This document shows positions 12,350 through 23,846 of a stretch of DNA of 64,000 nucleotides, piece after piece. Made by a program: the position numbers and the translations under genes. The stretch's first letter is position 1, and each line of letters begins with the position of its first letter. The notes under the pieces were generated by a model. The model was not told where the DNA came from. It was given only the letters and a program-made list of their open reading frames with translations, and searched no databases. The DNA is from Neckera pumila. Its lineage: Eukaryota; Streptophyta; Bryopsida; Hypnales; Neckeraceae. The stretch covers positions 20,724,065 to 20,788,064 of the forward strand of contig OZ018416.1 in NCBI GenBank assembly GCA_963969595.1, in the 5' to 3' direction.

Positions 12350-12664
12350 TGATATATTGATATATTGATATAATATAAATATTAAATATTCTGATATATA
12401 AATATAAATATATGATATATATATATATATATTGATATATTGATATATATTATATAATGTTTAGACCGCGCGGTCTGATGTTATATTATGTTATATATAA
12501 TATAACATATATTATAATACATGAATTGATATGTTTATACATGTATGTTTACATGGATATGTAATTAATACATAATTATTATTTAATTATGTTATAATAT
12601 ATATGTATTAATTACATTTAATTAATGTTACGTTAATTAATGTAATTAAAACGTTAATTATTTG
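11765..12664. repeat. Extremely AT-rich block with 70-bp direct repeat and GC palindrome
   Basis: About 900 bp of TA-rich microsatellite-like sequence. A roughly 65-bp segment built from TTAATTAATG and ACGTTAATTA recurs almost unchanged at about 11956-12018 and 12600-12664. In the middle sits one GC-rich perfect palindrome, AGACCGCGCGGTCT (12463-12476). The block ends exactly where similarity to the AP2-like gene family begins (12665), so it truncates that copy's 5' side. Confidence 0.75.
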
Positions 12665-14150
12665 AGATATTTATGTAGCAATAGTCCTGTTCCTAGGTGC
12701 CTATGTGTGGATTGAGTTCAGAGAGGTAGCCTTCCGAGGAGTTTACTCCAGAAAAATAGTGGACAAGCATGGCCGAATCACAAAAGTGGTGTATGAGCCG
12801 CGATTCAAGCCTCCCCAAGAGAACGGCACAATTTTCCAATGGATCTATCTTGGACAGTACGCCACCCTGAAGGAGGCAGCGATTTTGTATCAAATTGCTG
12901 CCTTCTACTAAAATGAGTCTCAAGGTGGTTCGCTGGACCTTGAAGATGGCTGCTGGTTCTCAATCCCACCCATGAGCAAGGGAGAGCGAAGCCTCACTGG
13001 CGCAAAGAAGAGGGCGTGGATGAAAGTTCAAGCGATGAAGGTTTACGAAGATTTCAGAAAGGGGAAGGCGGATGCAGTTTTGCTGCAGGAATTGTGGGAA
13101 GTTTTGGAAGATCAGGCAATGCCAAGACAGGGTGTGGATCCTTTTGAAGCAAGCTTGGTGCACTCAGTCAAGCACTAACTACCTCTTCTTGTGAGTCAAG
13201 CGGAGAACTCAGGAATGGCTACTGCCATGCTTGACAATCAAGGTTTGGAATGCGCATCACAATCCTTCGGTGGAATGCATGAGGTAAACAATCCATTCCT
13301 TTGGCTTTCAACTGGTTTGAGTGTTTTTTCACTACTACAATAACCTATTAAGGTCTTGCCCCCATTCTTAAGCGGAAACTAATTAAGCATTATTTAAAAC
13401 ATTTACTATCTGGATACTACATGAATTAGTGGATGAGTTTGTTAAAGTTTAAAGTAACAGTGTCTTTCAGTCGCAAGCTAAGACTTGTCTTGAACCCTAA
13501 AATAATCAGTGCATCTACAATGTACCTTCAATTTAGAAAGCATCTTTGATTGTGATAGAACCTAACTATAACATTTTCATTTTGAAGTGGTCGTATGGTC
13601 ACGTGTTTGCATCGTAAATGGGTGATTTTTGAAGCCATAGGCCAGGAACTCAACGCAATTGGGTTACATTGCTGCCTTATCTCAAATTATGTACTAACCT
13701 TGCTATTTGTACGTCTCTAAAATTTTTGGTGGATTCATGATGTTCAGGGTTTTTTGACTTCCACTGGTCGCAGCCTGGGTTTTCAGGAAGAATCTGCAAT
13801 ACCAATTTCACAGCTCACACCAGACATACAGAACGGAATGGGCATCAACAACAGCAAACAATTGAACTTACTTCAAGTTGTGCGTTACCAGCAAGAGCTG
13901 ATAACTTATTTGCAACAGCAACTCAAAGAATTCCGTACCCAAATTTCGGTGTTGCAAAATCAGCAATGTATTCAGCAGCAACAACTACAAGAATCCAGGA
14001 TTCATATTTCTCAGCTTGAATCTCAGCATTGTCTTCAGCAGCAGCTGCAAGACATCAATCAAGGAATTCCAAGCTCTGAGGTGGAGATGGAGATGGAGAT
14101 GCCGCAACAAAATCACTTCTGCAGGCCTCATGCCGGGTTCTGCCTTCTGG
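12665..14150 (+). pseudogene. AP2-like gene copy 1, truncated, two stops
   Basis: The AP2-like exon (12665-13290) keeps RGVYSRK, VVYEPRF and LGQYATLKEAAILYQIAAFY, matching the shape of an AP2/ERF domain (RGV start, LG.F.T..EAA.AY..AA core). A TAA at 12909-12911 ends the domain where the paralogues have YYN. A second TAA follows SVKH at 13176-13178, where the 32.8-kb paralogue has CAA. The exon ends at a normal donor, GAG|GTAAAC (13290/13291). After an intron of about 457 bp comes a glutamine-rich exon (about 13748-14180) with QQQLKEF and LESQH repeats. The 5' part of the family gene is missing, replaced by the AT block. Not functional as it stands. Confidence 0.75.
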
Positions 14151-14184
14151 TGAAGCGGGATTTCAAAAATTTAAGTTTAAAATA

Positions 14185-14863
14185 AATTTTTTTGTCCTCA
14201 TAGATTATATTTTTGTCTATATGGAAAGCTTTGATTCATCTTATTTGGATAAGTGATATGAAAGTTATGGACAATCTTGTATTTGGGCAATTTAAGCATC
14301 TTCTTGAAAAAATAATTTGTAGGATTCATTTCTAAATGCAATTTTTACAAATTAAAAAAAAAATCCACATGGTTTAGTTTGCTTGCTAGAAGAATCTCAC
14401 CACTGGGACTACTGCATTTTAATTCCATCTTAGAATTATTAATAATTAAGATTTTCCTTCTATTTTGTACCTACTTCTACTTAACAATTTTTTAAAAAAT
14501 GAACATTAAGCTTTTTTGAAATATTTTTTTTTCCCTAGATTCTCAATTCAATTTCCCAGTATAAAGATTTAAACCACAAAACTTTATAGTGCAAAAATTT
14601 TAAGTTAAAAGGGTTCAAAGTCAAATATTTTAGTCCTGCAATGTGCAAAACAAATTCTTTCTTTACTTTCAAACACAGATATCTTGCAATCTATCCACTC
14701 AAAATTTCTAAAATTTATTAAGCACATTTTTATACTAGTTAGGTGCAATATGCTATGGTAAAATGTGCAAAAAAAACAATTTTCAAAATTTTCACTCTTT
14801 TGAAACAAAAATGACAATTTCAAGTGTTTTTTTGGCAGAAAAAAGGCCTTGGTCCTATAGGGG
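14185..14863. mobile_element. Right part of a TTAA-flanked 920-bp family element
   Basis: Ends CTATAGGGG followed by TTAA (14864-14867), with the family's interior motifs (GATTATATTTTTGTCTAT, AAGCTTTGATTCAT). The left end is missing; similarity begins just after the glutamine-rich exon of AP2-like copy 1. Confidence 0.65.
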
Positions 14864-14879
14864 TTAAGAAATAATTCAC

Positions 14880-15005
14880 TTTTCAAGTGATTAATCCATG
14901 TGCTACATTGGATTAAGATGAAGCTTTGCACTCTTCTTTTAAAGTAATTAATCCATGTGCTACATTGGATTAAGATGAAGCTTTGCACTCTTCTTTTAAA
15001 GTGAT
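14880..15005. repeat. 60-bp direct duplication
   Basis: Two near-identical units beginning TTAATCCATGTGCTACATTG and ending CTTTGCACTCTTCTTTTAAA. A single diverged unit of the same sequence occurs at about 26535-26605, so the duplication happened at this locus. Confidence 0.8.
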
Positions 15006-15008
15006 TAA

Positions 15009-15148
15009 TCCTTGAAGGATGCGGTTCCATTACCAAAGTAATCCCTAACCTGCTTTGATTATGGGACAAATAAGGTACATTCTTTGTTTCTACAATTTAC
15101 AGTGAAGTCATCCATCAACCACTTTTCGGCCTCGACATCCATCAAGGG
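15009..15148. mobile_element. Short TTAA-flanked MITE, 140 bp
   Basis: Begins TCCTTGAAGGATG and ends CATCAAGGG with TTAA at 15005-15008 and 15149-15152. The 140-bp relative at 26610-26749 shares ends and interior (ACATTCTTT, GTGAAGTCAT). No coding capacity. Confidence 0.65.
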
Positions 15149-16123
15149 TTAAGGTAATCATACCTTGCATTCCTTAAGGTAGGAGGCTCGAACTCAGATT
15201 GGGCATTTTGAATGCAACATGACACAGAGGTACATTTTGCTTTCTTCAATTAACCAAAATGTACAAATGGTGTACATTCTAGGAGGTCGTCGCTTTTCAC
15301 TATAAGAAAACCAAGTTTTTCTGGACATCAAGATTTTGACATCGGCATGTCACATCTAACATTTTCCTACATCAACGTAGACGTCTAAAAAATTACGCTT
15401 AGTGAGACGTGCCAAAAACATCAAAAATCTAGGCTAACATCACATGTTTTCTACCAGACATCACAAAAAACATGAATCAAAGAGGTTCTCAAAAGTTGCC
15501 ATGTAGCTGCCACCTCGTCTCCACTCTCCACGTAAGCACGAAAAGCCAGCTTGGCAAATTTTTCATCCATTACACGTTGATGATGTGTCCTTTGACATGG
15601 CAATGACGTGGAGGCTGAAATAGGGTGACGTGGCACCAAAGCTGCCAACGTGGCATTTTCAGAAGCGGTCTTTGGCGTCATCAAAGAATTTCAATGATAT
15701 TATATACAACATCAGCATAGACATCTGAACGTCTTAAAAGATGTCAAGGAAGACACATCATTCTTTTCATGATGCTCACCTCCGTGGATGTGGCGTTCAC
15801 TTAGACGTGCATTTAATAACATACATCGTCATTAGAGATGTCTACCTCGACGTGACAAATATCAATATAGATGTACTAGACTTCTAAGTTGCAGCCAAAG
15901 ATGTTTTTAAAGACGTCTAGATGTTTTCTGAGATGTATTTTGAGATGTCTTCTTAGATGTCTAGCTATTTTTTAAGATGTCAACTTCAATGTCTATATGT
16001 CTTGCGACATTAATGTAGATGTCTGCATTTATCATAAATACCTCTTGCAACCTTTAGTATGATGTTAGTACGGACAGTCACACGTGTCCAATATAATGCG
16101 CATGTGCGTTTTGTAATGTCCAA

Positions 16124-16290
16124 TACAACATGCCATACACCGTACACAGTACACCATACATAATACACTATACACAATATGCCATACACAGTACACCATA
16201 CATAATACACTATACACAATATGCCATACATAATATACCATACACCATACATAATACACTATACACAATATGCCATACATATACGCCATA
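16124..16290. repeat. Minisatellite inside the CACTA element
   Basis: Tandem, slightly irregular units combining CATACATAATACACTATACA and CAATATGCCATACACAGTAC, about 45-50 bp each, three to four units. Confidence 0.7.
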
Positions 16291-17097
16291 CAAAATATAA
16301 CACATTTGACAATTATGTCACATGGCTTGAAAAGCCACTTGATGTGATAATATAGAGAAGTGAAGACCAACTCTTCATACAAATGGGGTGGTAGGAAGGA
16401 AGACAAACCATATGGAATTATTAAAACTCAAAAATCCCTTTCAGTGAGGCAGCACGTAGATGTCTTGCAGGATGTCAGGAAGATAGAGTAGGTTGTCTAC
16501 CACTATGTTTCCTTGAAGAGTACCGATGTCTTCTAGACATTCATTAGGGGATAAAGGTAGTGGTCCTTGATGCTGAGCTTAATATCACTGCCATATTTAG
16601 GATTGCTTATGTAAAATGCATGCACGTTTTTTTGAATTGCCTATTGAGTTGCCATGTCTAGAGCTTTCTTATTAGTATTTAAAAGACAAATTATTGTATT
16701 GTTTATTTCTAGAGAATGCAGTAACTACCTTGTTTGAACCTTTTTTCTATTGCTTTGTTCATTTGTCATTCCACATCCATGTCTATTCTCCAAAATCCAT
16801 AGGGAGACGTCATCTGCTCAGATTGAAAAAGAGAATGGTAGTGGCTATGTACATCTATAGTATTTGTCATCATGTATGACGTAACACAAAAGTTGTAAGT
16901 GGTGGACATTGATGTCCTTGTAAATATGGCATGAAGTCATATCCTAGGTTGCTAGACATGTAAGAATACGTCTTGCATTAAGCACTAAATATCTTAACTT
17001 CTAGTGAATGTAAGGAAACACACGTCAAAGTGCATAAAATATAAGTTTGCATTTGAATGGAAATGAAGACAATTTCACTCCATGTCATATTTCTTAA

Positions 17098-19162
17098 CCC
17101 CTAAAGGACCATTGTCCCTTTAGGAGACAAATGGGATTTGGGGCAGGTACCTACGGGCTAAATTTTTGTCATGATTTTTTGAAACTTTTTTTGGAGATAG
17201 AAAAATTGATAAGCTTTGTGGGAATATAATTTTTTTTCAATTAGAGCCGGGAACAAAAATTATGCCCAAATAAGCTCAAAATAGGGGCTTGGGGAGGTCA
17301 CTCTACGTATATTTTGTGCACCACGTGCGGCAGCGGTGTATTTTGTAGGGGGCTATTTACCTCCTAGGTGGAAATAAAAGGGTCTCTATAATTACATAAT
17401 TTAGAAAAACAGCCTATATTATAGCCTATATCATTATTTATAATTTTTATGCCAATGCAAATTTTATTAGGGTGTATTATTTATAAGGAAAAAAAAATTC
17501 AAAAGCAAAGTAAAAGCAAAATTATAAGGATAAAAATATATCTAAAAAAAGTATGTGTTGTGGGTTTAGGAATAATGCATGGTCATGACAGAATTTTTTC
17601 CTGCTTTCCTCAATTAGAATGCTAGACCATTAATAGGATCTCCAAATACATACACTTCCAAATATAAACTTCAAGTTCACCATCAAACTTCCCCAGAGGT
17701 CCTTAAAATGTGAAACAACCTGTGTTTAGGGTGGAATCTAGTTTCCTTATTTTTCAAATGAAGTTCACATAGTTTTCCTAAACTCCAAAGAATCAGCTCT
17801 GAAATAGTTAATAACTCTCAGAAAAAGATAGTAAAAGTGGTTCAATAGAGTACCTTATCCATAGAAATGAAAACAACTTGTCATTCAATCATGCAATTTC
17901 ATTGAAGTTTAAACGTCACAAACATGGCATACAAGAAATGCAATTGCATTGAAATTCAAATAAACATTCAGTCATCATTGTTCCACAAAAATTTCAAACC
18001 TCCAATTGTGTTTACAAACACCAGTTGCTGTTCATGGATAGGGCAGAATTTGTTGTCATTTACTGCGTACAAGCAGTACTAACATTGCTGCTAATTAGTC
18101 CAATACCAAAACTGTAAATGCTTAGGATTCAACTGAAGTGAAGGTTCATCTGTTTAATTGAAAGGAAGGTTCATCCACGTAAACCTCCAAAAGATGGAGT
18201 ATTTCTCATCCAATCCCTTTAATACAAAATTAATCCTACTAATGATAGTATAGAGGACCCAATTATGCAGCCCTATAATTACTTATACAAATTTTGAATG
18301 GCCCATATTTTTAGGCTGCCTATATTATTTATATTAGATATCCTCCTTTCTATGCTTCCTAATTTATTTATAAGCCTTTTATAAATTTTATTTCAAAAGA
18401 ATAAATTTCTCCCTATATTATGCCGCACGTGGTTCTTAAAATGCGCTAAGTGACCTCCCCGGGAACAGGGAAGAGGGGGTAGCACAAAATTTTTGCAAAA
18501 AGTTCAATTTTTTTTAAAAATCTTTTTCTTGTAGATAATATATTTGCCTAATTGAGAAGCTTTGATTCATTTCATTTGGATTTTTTATGAGAAAGCTATG
18601 GACAATCTTATTTTTTGGGCAATTAGAGCATCTTCTTGAAAAAAATAACTTATAGGATTCATTTTGGAATGCGATTTTCACAATTTTTCAAAAAAAGAAG
18701 TTCCACATGGTTTAGTTTTCTTTCGAGAACAATCTCACCATTGGAATTAGTGCATTTTAATTCCATCTAAAAGATATTAATAGTTTAGATTTTCCTTCTA
18801 TCTTGTACTATCTTCTACTTAACAGTGTTTTTAAGAATCAAATTAAGTTTTTTTGAATTTCCTTTTTTTTCCTAGACTCTCAATTTAATTCTCCGCTATA
18901 AAGGCTTAAAGCTCAAAACTTTGTAGTGCAAAAAATTTAAATTAAAAATGTTCAAAGTCAAAAAATCTAGTCCCGCAATGTGTTGAAAATTGGGTTTTTT
19001 TCACTTCAAACATAGATATCTTGCCACACATTTTCATACTAGTTAGGTATATGATCCTATGATTAGATGTGCAAAAAAAATTTCAATTTTTTTTACTCTT
19101 TGCTCTAGAAATGGTAGTTTTTAGAGTTTTTTGGCAAAAAAAAGGCCTTGGTCCTTTAGGAG
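17098..19162. mobile_element. TTAA-flanked 920-bp family element, carrying a nested insertion
   Basis: Starts CCCCTAAAGGACCATTGTCC and ends GGTCCTTTAGGAG, with TTAA at 17094-17097 and 19163-19166. Total length is 2,065 bp because a 1,170-bp element (17291-18460) interrupts it. Without the insert it has about the length of the copies at 3338 and 58566. It sits inside the CACTA element, so it arrived after that element. Confidence 0.75.
17291..18460. mobile_element. Nested element with GGGGAGGTCACT ends, 1,170 bp
   Basis: The left end GGGGAGGTCACTCTACG and the inverted right end GGGGAGGTCACTTAGCG are terminal inverted repeats, and CCACGTGCGGCA recurs inside both ends. The target duplication is unclear. 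The interior is noncoding. It splits a sequence that is continuous in related elements, which fixes its boundaries approximately. Superfamily not assigned. Confidence 0.65.
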
Positions 19163-21129
19163 TTAAAACATCTTGAAGTCTCCATAGATGTATCCACAAA
19201 TGTCCTAACGTCTCATACTACATCTCTAAACATGTCATAAAATCTCAGACCATGTCTTAGGCTACATCTTATATGCATGCGATGCTAACATTGAATCTAG
19301 CACTTTGCTGTTCTACAACTATCACATTCTGATGCAACAAGTAAGTCATATAATACAATGATTGTTATAGGTGTAGAAAAGTTATGATAGAAGGGGAAGA
19401 GGTAATAGATGTTAGCATTTGAGTTATCTTTTTAGACATGATAGATGCATGACAATGTCATGAAGGACATGACTTTGTTTCAATAGAATGCAGCATAGCG
19501 TGCCCTATTGGAGACTCTGCTATTCTTTGTGACATTGATGAGCTTGCATTTCCTCCTTCAAATTATGCATAGCAATGCTGCAGGTGACACATAGAATCAT
19601 CGGCTTTAAAAATCTTCTGTGCGTGTTTCAAATAATTGTCTCATAAGTATTCTCATAAGCTAGGATGTTCTAGTCGTAGGGAGCTTCTGACAATGCTACT
19701 GAAAGTAATGTCTACAAGATCATCTATATGTCTCAAATGATGTCTACAAGAACGTCCATGAATGTGATGCAGGCGGATCCCCTATGCTGACGTGCCATGC
19801 CACATCAGCTTTTTGGTGTCCTTGTCACTAAATTTCCATGTCAAGTGCTACGTAAGCTTTTTTGATGTCCATGCCACTGAATTTCCACGTCACTTGAGAC
19901 ATCAGGTGCTACATCAACCTTTTTTTTTCTACCCACCTGCCTTTTCTCTTTTTTTTCACCTAAAGCAACCAGTTTATTCTAGACCGTAGTAACTTCCAAT
20001 GACTTATCCGGAGTTAAATTGACTAGGGATGCTGATGTGGCTATGACTATTTTTCCGGATGATTTTTAAAATATATTTATGTTTGCAATAATGTCTTCAA
20101 AAACATAGTTGTTTTTGGTAGCATCTACCTGTTGTGACGTATTTTTCTTCTGTTTTCCACAACATCCACACAAATTTATAATTTTGCGGCTTCTATCCAT
20201 TAGACATCTCAATGTTCTCTTGGACATATCATTTCCAACTTAAACATGCTACATCTTTGGTCAGACAAAAAAAAAAAAACAGTTTTCTTATAGGCCGCTC
20301 TGATGACGTCTCTATAGACATTATACCGACTATAATGATATTTCTTAAAACATCTACAAGTCTACAAAAACGTCCACCAAAACATCTCAACGTTTTATAA
20401 GATGTCTCTAGTGACATTTCTACGTCTATTTAGACATCTCCAGTATAAGTGTAGAAAACGCCAAGAGACAGCCCCGCTATGCAGACGTGGCATGCCACAT
20501 CAACATAATTTTCTGCCACGTCAATTGTTTTACACGTGTCATGTCATGTCATAAACCACGTCATCTTATTTTCTCCCCAAGCTGCCCAGTGGCTGCCTGA
20601 TCCCTTTAATTTTAACCTCAGTCAGACTTTTATCCCCCAAAAAATAATTTCCACGAATTTATCCTCCGTGAATTTTTTTTCCAAAGTTGACGTAGCAGTC
20701 TATGTTTTTGCAAACAGATGGCCAGACATCAATGAGTCCTCAAAAATGTCATCATAAATCCCAATGTTGATGGTAACGCCAACTTGTTTTCATTCAAATC
20801 TGTCGCAATCATCTGGAACATCCTCAGAAATCTCTTGAAATTGCAATTCCTCTCTTCAACATCTTGATGTCTCCGCGGACATAGTATGTTCGGCCTTAAA
20901 CATCACATGTTTTTGCTTCAACATCAGAAAAAACAAGGGTTTCTTATAGTATTTTGAGCCATATGGCATTTTAACTTCAAATTTTCATAACTAATTCCGC
21001 AAAGCTCCCAAAAATATGAAACAACTTGAGCCACATGCCATTCCGTCTTGTCTTTCAAGGAAAATTTATTGAAAAATATTTCAAGATGTTTTACCTCCCC
21101 AAAATTCAGTTTCAGCACTTAGATGATCG

Positions 21130-21500
21130 CTTCAGGGACCTCCTACTTCACTTATAAATCTTGTCCAAATGATGATAGTGAAGAGAGCGACGCCGTCGAG
21201 CTTAACCCTTGAAGGACAGACTGGTAGCTGTGGAAATCATGTATTGTGATTCCGTGTGACATCATCTACTTTGAAAAAGCCTAATATATTCATTGGAATT
21301 GTTGTAGATCTTTCCTTCCCACTCCTAATACCGAGGATGAAAAGTTGCACTTCTGTCCTGTAGGGAAAGATTCTTTGTCATTCAAAGGACGCAAAACGTC
21401 CTCGTCGGCGTTCAAGGGTTAAAGTCGGCCATTGCCGTGCGTGTAATTCTTCGCGTTTCCAGACACTGCTGAGACTGCCACCTGCCTTCTCCCCCCCTCT
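21130..21500. repeat. Duplicated 5' flank of the AP2-like gene family
   Basis: The sequence around AAATCTTGTCCAA...GAGCTT...GTCGGCCATTGCCG recurs at about 26800-26920 and 29840-29945. These blocks mark the upstream flank shared by the gene copies and show that the duplicated unit extends at least 900 bp upstream of the coding region. Confidence 0.65.
21207..21418. mobile_element. Short TTAA-flanked MITE, 212 bp, with paralogous empty site
   Basis: Begins CCCTTGAAGGAC and ends GTTCAAGGG, with TTAA at 21203-21206 and 21419-21422. The copy at about 29900-29925 reads GTCGAGCTTGGAGTCGG without the insert. The occupied site here reads GTCGAGC, TTAA, element, TTAA, AGTCGG. One tetramer in the empty site has become two. 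Confidence 0.7.
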
Positions 21501-21603
21501 GACACTTTCCGTTCAAGGTCTTCTTCCCCTCTTGGTTCCCCCCCTTCGATTCCCCCTCGTCGTGTACCCCCCTCTGAATCCCGCAGTCCCCACCAACTGT
21601 CTG

Positions 21604-21610
21604 TATAAAG
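21604..21610 (+). promoter_or_regulatory. TATA box of AP2-like copy 2
   Basis: CTGTCTGTATAAAGCC about 480 bp upstream of the first ATG. The homologous positions in the other duplicated flanks read GTCTGTATAGTCC (about 28630) and GTCTGTACTCTG (about 30087), where the TATA box is lost. This is the only copy with an intact core promoter element. Confidence 0.5.
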
Positions 21611-22083
21611 CCACCCACAGCTCTTGCGCAATTGCACTCTCTGCGCAATGAGCTCACCAGGACTCACCCAAGCTCGTGACTCAGTTTCTTCTTCTGGAGC
21701 TTTTGCTGACGCTTAGATGTTCCACTTTCGGCTCCTTTCGGCCTGGAGCTTCGCCCACTTTTCTGTTGTCAGTTGTGCGGAACGTAACGCGTGTGCATTT
21801 CACGAGCACGTACAGTCGGTAGGCAAATCGAGGTTGGGGAATTGTAAGGGGTTCTGATCGAGTGTGGCCGTAGGTGGGCGTCGGTAATATTGTTTCAGCT
21901 TGAGCAAGCAAGGACGTTTCTGATCGACGTACTCAAGTTGCATCGATATCGAGTTCATTCTCGCCCTTAACTAATTGTTGTGTGTGTGCATGCAGCTTGT
22001 CGCCCAGCACTCGAGTTTGCATTTGGTAGTCTCTGAGACGACGCCAGTGGGGTTTGGGATATTGTGCACTAGAGGCCATAGAA

Positions 22084-23145
22084 ATGGATGTTGGTAAAGA
22101 TTGGTTTTATTTGAGTTTGTCTGGACTGCGTGATGGAGGCTTGGCTGATGTTAAAGCATCTGATAGGACACTGTCATATAGGGGTTTGCAGATCCATTCG
22201 AGGGCACTCGTAGGCAGTTCAAAGGTTGGTTTCGTTGTGGACCTCTACGGTGGATGTTATTTCTTGCCACTATTGAATTCCGAGCTACGATGGGTGAATA
22301 TAATCCAAGCATCACTGTACTCCATGTGGAAATCATGTGACGAGGAAGACAGGTGGTATGGTGCAACTGAAGAGCCCTCTGCGGCCTCAAACCCGTCTTA
22401 CGCCGTTGTTGTGTCAGCAGTGGTTCTGCTGGCTTTGGTATACCAATACCTCACGGGAAATGTGGACATAGGGAGCTCCAAAGCATACTCGCGTAGTTCT
22501 TTAGACTTTCGAGATATCTACGTAGCAATAGTCCTGTTCCTAGGCGCCTATGTGTGGATTAAGTTCAGAGAGGTAGCCCCGCTTAGAGGAGTGCACAAGA
22601 GAAAACGAGTGGACAAGCAAGGTCGCACCAAGGTGGTGTATGATGCACGATTGACACCTCCTCTGTGGAATGGACAAACAGTGCCAAAGCTCGATCTTGG
22701 GCAGTTTGCCACCCCACAAGAGGCACACAATAAGTTTCTTGTTGCTGCCTTCTACTACAACCGAGATGCAGGTTTGCTGGATGGTTGGTTTCAGGTCCCA
22801 CCCATGAGTGAGGAAGAGCGAAGCCTCACTGGCCTGGAGCTTCGGGCGTGGGTGGTAGGTCAAGCAAAAAAGGTTTATGAGGATTTCAAAAAGAAGGCGG
22901 AAGCCTTGCTGCTGCAGGAATTGTTTGAAGCTTTTGAAAATGAGGAGACGCCAGAGCAAGATGAGGTAAATGTGGACTTTTCTGTCGTGAGCTTGTTGAA
23001 CCCAGATGAACATCAACAGCCAGCCCTTGAGAGTCAGGTGGAGAACTTGGTAATGGATATGGCCATGCCTGAAAATCAAGTTTTGGAATGCGCATCACAA
23101 TCATTAAGGAACTTAGTGCTTCTGCTTTTGAGTGGTTTTCACTAG
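22084..23145 (+). CDS. AP2-like gene copy 2, first exon, lost splice donor
   Basis: The frame runs 353 codons from ATG at 22084. The AP2-like domain (about residues 175-240) shows RGVHKRK, VVYDARLTPP and KLDLGQFATPQEAHNKFLV, the shape of an AP2/ERF DNA-binding domain but divergent, lacking the usual Y before RGV. Two hydrophobic stretches precede it (SYAVVVSAVVLLALVYQYL and IYVAIVLFLGAYVW). They may be membrane segments, or the N-terminal part may really be intron or leader, since the 30.4-30.8 kb paralogue has many indels there. Paralogues end this exon with GATGGAATGCATGAG|GT. Here 18 bp covering that donor are deleted after CAATCATT (about 23105), so the frame reads through to TAG at 23145. 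A transcription-factor role is inferred from the domain only. Confidence 0.6.
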   Translation: MDVGKDWFYLSLSGLRDGGLADVKASDRTLSYRGLQIHSRALVGSSKVGFVVDLYGGCYFLPLLNSELRWVNIIQASLYSMWKSCDEEDRWYGATEEPSAASNPSYAVVVSAVVLLALVYQYLTGNVDIGSSKAYSRSSLDFRDIYVAIVLFLGAYVWIKFREVAPLRGVHKRKRVDKQGRTKVVYDARLTPPLWNGQTVPKLDLGQFATPQEAHNKFLVAAFYYNRDAGLLDGWFQVPPMSEEERSLTGLELRAWVVGQAKKVYEDFKKKAEALLLQELFEAFENEETPEQDEVNVDFSVVSLLNPDEHQQPALESQVENLVMDMAMPENQVLECASQSLRNLVLLLLSGFH

Positions 23146-23321
23146 TAGAATGGAATCTGTTTTTAGGTCTTGTTCCCGTTCATGAGAGAATTTTAATTCA
23201 TTGAAGCATTAAAATATTTACTGTGTGGATATATACTACATGAATAAGCGATGAATTATTGGTGTTTAAACTAGTAACTACTAGGGTCCCAGTCACATTT
23301 TAACCTTGAGATGATGCATTT

Positions 23322-23652
23322 AAGGCAAATTTCGTTAAAATGGCGGTATTCCCAGTGCCATATTTTCCTTGTGCCATATTCCCCCTGCCATTTTTTCAGA
23401 CCGCCCGTTCTGAACATCTAGAACAGGTATAGATTCCAGACATCTAAGACTGTTGTAGATTTCAAACATCTAGGAACCGTATAGATTTCAGACTGACCGT
23501 TCTAAAAAATCTAGGACTCATATAGATGTTAGATATCTAGAACAAGCGTAGATTTTTAGAATGTACTACGAATGTAGATTTCAGAACAGCCGTCCTGAAC
23601 TGAATAACGTGCCATTGTAATGGAATACCGCCATTTTAACGAAATTTGCCAT
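23322..23652. mobile_element. MITE with 4-bp duplication (ATTT), 331 bp
   Basis: Terminal inverted repeats AAGGCAAATTTCGTTAAAAT and (inverted) ATGGCAAATTTCGTTAAAAT continue into GGCGGTATTCC. ATTT flanks both ends (23318-23321 and 23653-23656). The empty site is preserved in the paralogue near 32425, which reads GATGCATTTGCAGTG. The interior is built of short degenerate repeats such as TAGATTTCAGACATCTA. The same family interrupts copy 3 at 31400-31743. Confidence 0.85.
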
Positions 23653-23846
23653 ATTTGCAGTGTATTTTCAACAAGCATCTTTGTTGGATGCGATAGAACA
23701 AAGAAGTATTTCATATCCATGGCCATGTGTTGTTTTTATAAAGCCACGGGAAAGAAAGCGCAGGCATTAGTGGGTTTCTGCCTTATCACAAATGCAGTAC
23801 CCTTGCTGGTTTAGGTTTTTGACACCATTTGACGGATGATGTTCAG

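Larger units (their letters stand above)
15298..20951. mobile_element. CACTA (En/Spm) element, non-autonomous, 5.65 kb
   Basis: The left end CACTATAAGAAAACC and the inverted right end TACTATAAGAAACCC are the hallmark CACTA termini. TTT is repeated outside both ends (15295-15297 and 20952-20954), matching the 3-bp duplication of the superfamily. Several hundred bp inside each end are packed with short subterminal motifs (AGACATCT, AGATGTCT, GACGTG), as expected for transposase binding. No transposase frame was found. It hosts two nested elements and a minisatellite. The last base of the right end is A instead of G. Confidence 0.85.

Noticed and set aside
16010..16406. Tyr/Val/Cys-rich frames on the minus strand
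   Set aside because: They are translations of the TA/CA-rich minisatellite at 16124-16290.
15451..19989. Open frames inside the CACTA element
   Set aside because: They run through subterminal repeats on both strands, lack transposase motifs and differ in no way from chance frames.
22054..22083. Start upstream of ATG 22084
   Set aside because: The open frame extends to a TTG at 22054, but the first ATG is at 22084, and the upstream part matches the noncoding leader in paralogues.
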